Positions 12,662 through 18,639 of a DNA stretch of 18,639 bases are shown piece after piece; position 1 is the stretch's first letter; the number at the start of each line of letters is the position of its first letter. The notes beneath the pieces were generated by a model that saw only the letters and a list, made by a program, of their open reading frames with translations, searched no databases and was not told the origin of the DNA. The stretch comes from CAYRMV01 sp964425255 (GTDB lineage Bacteria; Bacteroidota; Bacteroidia; Flavobacteriales_D; Crocinitomicaceae). The stretch lies in NCBI GenBank assembly GCA_964425255.1, contig CAYRMV010000063.1:1-18639 (forward strand), given 5' to 3'. Position numbers and translations under genes: made by a program.

Positions 12662-14488
12662 ATGTACAAACTGATTGTCATACTGTTCCTTTTAGTAAGC
12701 CATTCTATTATGGCTCAATCTGATTCAAGCAAAATGGATATGTGGTTCAAACTTGCTTTAACTCAACCAACCAATGCCCAAATGTATCTCGACTCCATTT
12801 CATTGTTAGGGTCAAAAAATAAGCTTGCAACAGATTTACACCATTACCACGAAGCCAAATACCTCATCCAAAAAGGGGAAATCGATCGCGCTTTGGTAGC
12901 AATTAATTCAAACTTGAAAGTACTTACCAAAAACAAATTAAATCCTGTAAAACAAGCGAAATACGAAAATTTACTCGGCGCTATCTTTAGCCTAAAAACT
13001 GAATATCCGAAAGCAATTCGACATTATAAGAAAGCCATTCAACTCTACGAAGAAGCGCATGAACATTTACAAGCTGCATATATTCAAAATAACATCGCCA
13101 ATTTATTCTTAAGCATTGCTGACTATGAATCTGCTTTAAAACATATTCGAGAAGCACATCGAATTGCCAAAGAAAAAAAAGACACACTCTATTTTCCCGG
13201 AATATTAGCTGTATACGCCATTTGTGAAGTCAAAACAAACAATTTTCAACAGGGAAAACAACTTGCTGAACAAGCTTTAAAACTTTCGACAAAAACACAA
13301 AATGTACTTGGAATTATCTACAGTAATTATGCTTTAGGAGATATTGCAAGCGAAGAAAAAAACTGGATAAAAGCACTTGATTTCTACCAACAAACGTTGA
13401 ACCTAGCCCAGTTAACGCGTCAAAATCGTATTGCGAGTTTTACCAAAATTGCTTTGGCTCAAACCTACAATGAATTAAGTAAATTCGACCTTTCACTTGG
13501 CTATTCAACAGAAGCTTTATCCGAATCTCATATCCAAAAAAACAAAAACATTCAATATTCTATCTACAAGAACTTAGCCAATTCCTACGAAGGCCTTAAC
13601 CAACATAAAAAAGCGAACGAATCACTTAAAAAAGCGCATGAACTATTTCGCGAAAATGCCTCCGAAGAGAATAAGAAAATCATCAACGAAATTCTCATTC
13701 AATATGAAACAAGTAAAAAGGAAAAAGAAATTCTAAAAAACAGATTGAAAATCGCCGAACAAAACACACAAATTTCTTATTATTTTATTGGATTCATTGG
13801 TTTACTATTTGTCCTTTTCGCTGGAATCATCTTTTTCATACGTCAGCGTAAATTACAAAAAATCAAAGAAATACAAGCTAAAATAACGCAAGAAAAAGCC
13901 CTTCTTGAAGCCATCAATAACGGAGAAATCCAAGAACGCAAGCGCATTTCAGAAGAACTTCATGATGGACTTGCCTCTGAAATTGCAGGACTTAAACTCC
14001 AACTAGAACAAATTCAATTGGAAGAAAAATCATCGTGGTTAGAACGATTGAAAAACCTACATGAATCAACCCGAAGAATTGCTCATAATCTCATGCCCTT
14101 GATTTTGCAAAATCGGAATTTAGACCAAGCACTCAAGCAATTTTGCATCGAAAACCAAAACGCAAAAACAACCATTCTTTGTTGGACATCCATTTCGGGT
14201 GAAATTTCATCTTCATTAGAACAAATTACTTACCGAATTGCACAAGAATTAATTGTAAATGCACTCAAACATGCTGCATCAACCGAAATTCAGGTACAAT
14301 GCTCCACTTCTGAAAATAAAATCTTGCTTTCTGTCGAAGACAATGGAAAAGGTTTCGTTGAATCGACTTCAAACGGTCAAGGAATCAAAAGTTTACAACT
14401 TCGAATTGAGCAAATCGGTGGAAAAATACATCTCGAAAGTTCCCCAGAAAATGGTACATTTGTTGGAGTAGAAATTCCATTCGCATGA
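12662..14488 (+). CDS. Membrane sensor histidine kinase with TPR domain
   Basis: A 608-residue kinase of the NarL/LytR-partner type (HisKA_3-like). A signal peptide (MYKLIVILFLLVSHSIMA) is followed by about six TPR repeats in the periplasm (residues roughly 35-330), a short coiled coil, and one membrane helix (about 371-393, ISYYFIGFIGLLFVLFAGII). A cytoplasmic coil leads to the H-box ERKRISEELHDGLAS with phospho-acceptor His434. The ATPase domain has Asn533 (N box), Asp560-Gly562 (DNGKGF) and a glycine-rich G572/G574 loop. The periplasmic TPRs probably sense a protein or envelope state (inference). It overlaps the response regulator by 4 bases (ATGA), so the two are translated together. Confidence 0.95.
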   Translation: MYKLIVILFLLVSHSIMAQSDSSKMDMWFKLALTQPTNAQMYLDSISLLGSKNKLATDLHHYHEAKYLIQKGEIDRALVAINSNLKVLTKNKLNPVKQAKYENLLGAIFSLKTEYPKAIRHYKKAIQLYEEAHEHLQAAYIQNNIANLFLSIADYESALKHIREAHRIAKEKKDTLYFPGILAVYAICEVKTNNFQQGKQLAEQALKLSTKTQNVLGIIYSNYALGDIASEEKNWIKALDFYQQTLNLAQLTRQNRIASFTKIALAQTYNELSKFDLSLGYSTEALSESHIQKNKNIQYSIYKNLANSYEGLNQHKKANESLKKAHELFRENASEENKKIINEILIQYETSKKEKEILKNRLKIAEQNTQISYYFIGFIGLLFVLFAGIIFFIRQRKLQKIKEIQAKITQEKALLEAINNGEIQERKRISEELHDGLASEIAGLKLQLEQIQLEEKSSWLERLKNLHESTRRIAHNLMPLILQNRNLDQALKQFCIENQNAKTTILCWTSISGEISSSLEQITYRIAQELIVNALKHAASTEIQVQCSTSENKILLSVEDNGKGFVESTSNGQGIKSLQLRIEQIGGKIHLESSPENGTFVGVEIPFA

Positions 14489-15114
14489 CCATACTTCTTG
14501 CAGATGATCATCCATTAATTGTCAGCGCTTTGCAACAGGGCTTAACCAGTTTATTTCCTGATTTCACAATTCTTACAGCGTATCAATTGAGTGAATTAAA
14601 AGAACAATTTCAAAATACGCAAATTGACTTACTTTTACAAGACATTAAGTTTGGTGTCGACGATGCACGCACATTTTTACCCGAATTAATACATGCTTTT
14701 CCGAATACTAAAATCATTGTTTTGACCAGTTTGGCCGATGCCATTACGATTCAACAACTAATCAAATTAGGTGTGAAAGGGTATATTTTAAAATCGGATG
14801 AAATTCAACTTATTGAGAAAGGAATAACAGAAGTTTTAGCTGGAAAATCATTCATTAGTCCCACAGTTCAAGCAAATTTAGCCGCATCGGATTTAGTGGT
14901 GGATGAAAATCCTGCTGAAATTCATCTTTCATCCCGAGAAAAAGAAGTTTTACGTGAAATATTGAAAGAAAAATCGATCAAAGAAATTGCCGAAACGTTG
15001 TTTATCAATGATAAAACAGTGGAACATCATCGCGCCAATTTGTTTGTTAAACTTCAAGTTAAAAATGTAAGTGGATTGGTCAAAAAAGCTATCATTTTAG
15101 GTTTAATCGATTAA
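14485..15114 (+). CDS. LuxR/NarL-family response regulator
   Basis: A 209-residue transcription regulator and partner of the adjacent histidine kinase. The receiver domain (1-120) shows Asp7-Asp8, the phospho-acceptor Asp53 in LLLQDIKF, Thr81 and Lys103. The C-terminal HTH (about 147-209) has LSSREKEVLREI, KSIKEIAETLFINDKTVEHHRANLF and KLQVKN, typical of the LuxR/GerE domain. It starts at an ATG overlapping the kinase stop. No terminator follows, and a perfect 16-base palindrome lies 33 bases after its stop codon, in front of the OmpA gene. Regulation of that gene by this protein is inferred from position. Confidence 0.95.
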   Translation: MTILLADDHPLIVSALQQGLTSLFPDFTILTAYQLSELKEQFQNTQIDLLLQDIKFGVDDARTFLPELIHAFPNTKIIVLTSLADAITIQQLIKLGVKGYILKSDEIQLIEKGITEVLAGKSFISPTVQANLAASDLVVDENPAEIHLSSREKEVLREILKEKSIKEIAETLFINDKTVEHHRANLFVKLQVKNVSGLVKKAIILGLID

Positions 15115-15147
15115 AATTCAATTATTTTATTGTAAATCTGTAAAAAT

Positions 15148-15163
15148 TTAGGGAATTCCCTAA
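15148..15163. promoter_or_regulatory. Perfect 16-base palindrome, candidate operator
   Basis: TTAGGGAATTCCCTAA is its own reverse complement. Its centre lies about 30 bases before a GACCTTTG -7-like box (15186-15193), that is near -44 if transcription starts near 15200, where many activators bind. No T run follows, so a terminator is unlikely. LuxR-type response regulators bind such inverted repeats as dimers. The link to the adjacent regulator is inference. Confidence 0.5.
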
Positions 15164-15185
15164 GTGCTGATCCAAGTATTTGGTT

Positions 15186-15193
15186 GACCTTTG
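15186..15193 (+). promoter_or_regulatory. Candidate -7 box of the OmpA-family gene
   Basis: GACCTTTG matches TAnnTTTG at all but the first base and ends 20 bases before the ATG at 15214. No -33 TTG is present at the right distance, consistent with a promoter needing an activator. Confidence 0.4.
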
Positions 15194-15213
15194 TTTCATC
15201 AATAACAAATACC

Positions 15214-16509
15214 ATGAAAACAAGCATCACATCGATTTTCATTTGGTTTGCCTGTCATTCACTTTCAGCGCAAATCAGCATTCTCGAAAATCAAAAAGAA
15301 AAAGCAAAAGCAAAAGTAAATCAACGGATTGAAAACCGAATTGACCGGGGAGTTGATAAAACGTTGGATAAAATCGAAAACAAGGTGGATGAAAAAGGAA
15401 AGAAAAAGACGCCTGAAAATCCCGATTCCGAAAATCAAACTCCAAGTAACGAAAATCAATCGATGGATCCTGAAAAAACAGGGGCTTCATCCTCTTCTGA
15501 ACCAAAATCGTTCAAATCATTCTCAAAATTCGATTTCATTCCGGGTGAAAAAGTCTTGTTTTACGACAATTTCGATCATGTTGCTATTGGTGATTTCCCT
15601 ATGGAATTCAATACCAACGGAAGCGGAGAAGTAATGTCCGTGGAAAGTAGAACTGAAAAATGGTTTGGGATGACCCAAAATGGCTCGTATGTTCAGGAGG
15701 GACTGAAATATTTACCTGAAAACTTTACGCTTGAATTTGAAGTTGGGCTTGGTGCTCAAAATCACTGTAACAGTGACGGCTTTGGATTGCGTTTTTTCAC
15801 GGATCAATACGATGAAATGGATTATCATTTTGGTCCCGGATCCTATGTCAGCTTTCATCCCGGAGGCTGTCCAACAACTGGTTTTTCTGTATCAAACAGC
15901 GAAAAAGAATTATTAAAAAACAGCAATGATCTACAAAACTGGAATAGTGATGAAAAACCCTTTGTCAAAATTTCGATTTGGCGACAAGGTACTCGTTTGC
16001 GATTGTATGTTGATGAGACCAAGGTGTGGGATATTCCTCGATTTTTTGCAGAAAAAGATCCCTACAAAATGTCTTTTTTCCACAATTTTTATGATGCGTT
16101 GCCACTTTTGGTTACCAACATTCGAATTGCTACTGCACCTGCCGATTCGCGCAACAAATTGATGACTGAAGGAAAATTGGTTTCCCGCGGAATTCTGTTT
16201 GATGTCAATTCCGATCAAATTAAACCTGAATCTTACGGCGCATTGAAAGAAATTGCAGGAATTTTGAATGAAGCAGCAGGTGTTCAAGTTCAAATTGTTG
16301 GTCATACTGATTCGGATGGTGACGACAAAACCAATTTAGAATTGTCAAAAAAACGCGCACTTGCTGTGAAAAAAGTATTGGTGGAACAATTTAATGTGGC
16401 CGAGAATCGACTTTCTACAGACGGAAAAGGAGAATCCGAACCTTCGGAACCAAATACAACAGCAACGGGTAAAGCCAATAATCGAAGAGTAGAATTTATT
16501 AAAAAATAA
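15214..16509 (+). CDS. OmpA-family envelope protein
   Basis: A 431-residue exported protein. Residues 1-19 are a signal peptide (ending HSLSA). A charged helical stretch follows (about 27-60, with RIENRIDRGVDKTLDKIE, a form common in Bacteroidota envelope proteins), then a Ser/Glu/Asn-rich linker (60-95). A beta-rich domain (about 100-310: FDNFDHVAIGDFP, PENFTLEFEVGLG, LRLYVDETKVWDIP) looks like a concanavalin/LamG-type jelly roll. The C-terminal OmpA domain (about 325-431) contains GILFDVNSDQIKPES, GHTDSDG with Asp366, and NRRVEFIKK, and should bind peptidoglycan. The ATG at 15214 fits the signal peptide; the TTG at 15184 precedes the -7-like box. It may form one unit with the next gene, 9 bases on. 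Confidence 0.9.
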   Translation: MKTSITSIFIWFACHSLSAQISILENQKEKAKAKVNQRIENRIDRGVDKTLDKIENKVDEKGKKKTPENPDSENQTPSNENQSMDPEKTGASSSSEPKSFKSFSKFDFIPGEKVLFYDNFDHVAIGDFPMEFNTNGSGEVMSVESRTEKWFGMTQNGSYVQEGLKYLPENFTLEFEVGLGAQNHCNSDGFGLRFFTDQYDEMDYHFGPGSYVSFHPGGCPTTGFSVSNSEKELLKNSNDLQNWNSDEKPFVKISIWRQGTRLRLYVDETKVWDIPRFFAEKDPYKMSFFHNFYDALPLLVTNIRIATAPADSRNKLMTEGKLVSRGILFDVNSDQIKPESYGALKEIAGILNEAAGVQVQIVGHTDSDGDDKTNLELSKKRALAVKKVLVEQFNVAENRLSTDGKGESEPSEPNTTATGKANNRRVEFIKK

Positions 16510-16518
16510 ACTGTCACC

Positions 16519-16878
16519 ATGAAAATCAAGTTATTTATCGCCACTTTTCTTACGTGTTTTTCATTATGTGCACAAGAAGAAATTTCCACTGACCCCAATG
16601 CTTACATGGACAAATCGCCCTATCAATTCCATGCTGAAACAATGGGACTGTTAATTCAATCGTTGGAAAATATACCACCCGAAGCCAAAGCTCAAATTTC
16701 AGCAGAAGATTGGAAAAACTATCTCTGTCAAGTAGATTGTGCCAAAATTGGAAAACAAATATCAGAACGTTATTTCGCGATGTATCCGACGTTTAAAATG
16801 CAGGATTTGATGTCTGGAAATGGCGCTGATCATTATGAAAAATGGTCAGAAGAAGTCAGCAAATGTTCGTGCGATTAA
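16519..16878 (+). CDS. Small secreted protein with four mature Cys
   Basis: A 119-residue protein I do not recognise. Residues 1-18 (MKIKLFIATFLTCFSLCA) form a signal peptide with Gln after the cleavage site. The mature part is acidic and mostly helical, with Cys in YLCQVDCAKIG and a second pair at the end (KCSCD), so two disulfides or a metal site are possible. It starts 9 bases after the OmpA gene and precedes the large repeat protein by 37 bases, with no terminator on either side, suggesting co-transcription. Its function is unknown. Confidence 0.75.
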   Translation: MKIKLFIATFLTCFSLCAQEEISTDPNAYMDKSPYQFHAETMGLLIQSLENIPPEAKAQISAEDWKNYLCQVDCAKIGKQISERYFAMYPTFKMQDLMSGNGADHYEKWSEEVSKCSCD

Positions 16879-16915
16879 ACACAATCAATCTTCTTTTCAC
16901 AAAAAAATAAAACAA

Positions 16916-18639
16916 ATGAAACATCTATTTCTAATCGTTGCTTTTGCATCTTCTTATTGTTTTGCTCAAGCACCCGCTATTCAATGGTCTCAAGTCATTG
17001 GCGGAAATTTCTCTGATCGATACGAATCTGTCATTCAAACCTCAGATGGTGGATTTTTATGCGTGGGAGAAACCAATTCGTCTACGGGAACTATATCCAA
17101 TTTAGGAGGAAATAACTACGACGGAGTGGTCGTAAAATATAATTCAACAGGAATTATTGAATGGAATTTCGCATACGGAAACACAAATAGCAATTCGTTT
17201 GAAGATGTGAAACAAACCCCTGACGGCGGATATATTTTAGCTGGCTCAAGAGAGGGAGTCATCGGTTTTGATCCGAATTGCACCTTTTGTTCTTCACAAG
17301 AATATTGGATGGTCAAACTATCTTCAACGGGTACTATCGAATGGGAACAAAGTTACGGTAGCGCGGCCCACGATGAATTGAGAACAGTTTCTCTCACAAA
17401 TGATGGTGGTTATGTCTTTGCCGGTTATTCTTCCGGTTTCAGTGGAAATGTCAGCGTTGCACCCGATGGTGAAAATTCAATTTGGGTTGTTAAAACCAAT
17501 AACTTAGGTGTTTTACAATGGGAACGTAGTGTCGGCGGTGTTGATTTTGATGATGCACATGCAATCCGACAAACTGCAGATGGAGGATTTATCCTCGTTG
17601 GAACGTCTGAAAACTCAACGTTCAACTCAGCAACTACTGATATTCGCGTTGTCAAATTAACCTCGACGGGTCTGGTTGAATGGCAACAAGTGTATGGAAA
17701 TACTGGAGTGAATGAAACAGGTGGCGATATTCTCGAAACGACCGATGGAGGATTTCTGGTTTTAGGTACCGCTTCTGCCCCATCCGAAATATTATCTGCA
17801 AGCTTTGGAAACACGGATGCTGTTCTGTTTAAAATCAATGCAAGTGGAACAGTTGTTTGGGCACAACATTATGGCGGAACCAACAGTGATTCTGGTATTT
17901 CTATTTCTGCTACTTCAGATGGAAACTATCTCATTGCGGGTGGCACCAACTCAAACAACGGTCAATTTACAGGAAACAGTGGTTCAACTGACGCTTGGGT
18001 TGCCAAAATTACACCAACTGGAACCTTACTTTGGTCAAAATTAGTGGGAGGAAATTTAGTTGATTTTATCACAACAATGGCAAGTTCATCTGATGGTGGA
18101 TGTGTTTTTGTTGGTGGAACGAATTCAACAAGTGGAACATTAAGTCCAACTGTTGGATTGTATGACGCCTACATCGTAAAATTGGAGGGAACACCAGCTG
18201 GTCCTCCAGATTCTGATTCTACGTTCACCGTTTCCGCATGCGGAATTTCGTATCCATTTCAAGGAGAGTTGTATTTAACATCTGGAACCTATTTCGACAC
18301 GATACCGAATGCTTTAGGAGGAGATTCACTCTTAACATTGCATTTGACGTTGAATCCGATTTATTCCAATACGCTAAATGAATCCGCATGTGGAAGTTAT
18401 TATTTTGATAATCAATTTATCGAAGAATCGGGCGTTTACACCGCTTTTTATCAATCGATCAGTGGATGTGATTCGGTTGTAAACTTAAATCTTACTATTT
18501 TACCCGATTTACTTGGTACAGACATTATTTCCTCTTGTGATCCGATTCAATGGCGCGACGGTAATTGGTATGAAACAAGTACGCAAACACCGACTTTTAT
18601 TGTTGAAAACAGTTCAGGTTGTAATTCATTGATTACACT
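16916..18639 (+). CDS. Secreted propeller-repeat surface protein, truncated
   Basis: The frame from ATG 16916 has no stop through the window end: 574 full codons, so the C-terminus is missing. A signal peptide (MKHLFLIVAFASSYCFAQ) is followed by seven similar repeats of 54-60 residues. Each has Trp, a YGG-like turn and a TSDGGF-like loop; the Trp residues are at 24, 83, 143, 202, 256, 315 and 373. Seven units fit a closed beta-propeller. From about residue 440 come 50-residue repeats beginning near Cys442, Cys492 and Cys541 (SACGSYYFDNQFI...SGCDSVVNLNLTI). That type is common in T9SS-exported adhesins, and a T9SS sorting domain probably lies beyond the window. The cysteine later in the repeat is replaced by Gly in the first copy (GGDS). 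Confidence 0.85.
   Translation, partial: MKHLFLIVAFASSYCFAQAPAIQWSQVIGGNFSDRYESVIQTSDGGFLCVGETNSSTGTISNLGGNNYDGVVVKYNSTGIIEWNFAYGNTNSNSFEDVKQTPDGGYILAGSREGVIGFDPNCTFCSSQEYWMVKLSSTGTIEWEQSYGSAAHDELRTVSLTNDGGYVFAGYSSGFSGNVSVAPDGENSIWVVKTNNLGVLQWERSVGGVDFDDAHAIRQTADGGFILVGTSENSTFNSATTDIRVVKLTSTGLVEWQQVYGNTGVNETGGDILETTDGGFLVLGTASAPSEILSASFGNTDAVLFKINASGTVVWAQHYGGTNSDSGISISATSDGNYLIAGGTNSNNGQFTGNSGSTDAWVAKITPTGTLLWSKLVGGNLVDFITTMASSSDGGCVFVGGTNSTSGTLSPTVGLYDAYIVKLEGTPAGPPDSDSTFTVSACGISYPFQGELYLTSGTYFDTIPNALGGDSLLTLHLTLNPIYSNTLNESACGSYYFDNQFIEESGVYTAFYQSISGCDSVVNLNLTILPDLLGTDIISSCDPIQWRDGNWYETSTQTPTFIVENSSGCNSLIT

Noticed and set aside
15148..15163. Palindrome read as a terminator of the response regulator gene
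   Set aside because: The hairpin has almost no loop and no T run follows on either strand.
1..18639. tRNA, rRNA, CRISPR array, insertion sequence or prophage
   Set aside because: No cloverleaf-like sequence, regular spaced repeats, transposase or phage genes could be recognised by reading.

Overview
The window reads as chromosome of a low-GC member of the Bacteroidota, most likely Flavobacteriales and perhaps close to Fluviicola/Crocinitomicaceae (lineage is inference). The grounds are Bacteroidota-type promoters (-7 box TAnnTTTG) before most transcription units, starts without clear Shine-Dalgarno sequences, a mitochondrial-type aconitase, an OmpA protein with a Bacteroidota-style N-terminus, and a secreted repeat protein of the kind exported by the type IX secretion system (T9SS). 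There is no sign of a plasmid, prophage, insertion sequence, CRISPR array, tRNA or rRNA.

Left part (1-4260). A 128-aa protein of unknown function on the minus strand (64-450) carries an internal duplication. A 63-aa conserved-looking small protein on the plus strand (593-784) converges on the ribosomal operon rpsF-rpsR-rplI (minus strand, 2024 to 899); two back-to-back terminators lie between them. Upstream of rpsF is kup, a potassium uptake transporter (minus strand). Its promoter shows that the ATG at 4100 is the real start.

Middle (4261-11750). A secreted 400-aa protein has the outline of the GldM C-terminal domains (tentative). Two unrelated aconitases follow in tandem: AcnB (923 aa) and a 755-aa mitochondrial-type aconitase. 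Each has its own terminator, and the second has its own promoter boxes. Both would catalyse citrate to isocitrate in the TCA cycle. A small outer-membrane beta-barrel protein comes next.

Right part (11751-18639). A minus-strand pair encodes a lipoprotein and a DUF2256 zinc-ribbon protein. Divergent from it is a two-component system: a TPR-containing membrane histidine kinase and a LuxR/NarL-type response regulator, overlapping by 4 bases. Then come an OmpA-family protein, a small secreted Cys-containing protein, and a large secreted protein cut by the window end, with seven propeller-like repeats followed by Cys-containing repeats. A perfect 16-base palindrome, TTAGGGAATTCCCTAA, lies between the response regulator and the OmpA gene, about where an activator would bind. 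This is the most testable regulatory signal in the window.

A recurring annotation point: for five genes the longest open frame begins at a TTG in or beside the promoter's -7 region. The downstream ATG is used here instead. No clearly new multi-gene system was found. The best leads are the palindrome and envelope gene cluster, the GldM-like secreted protein and the seven-repeat surface protein.
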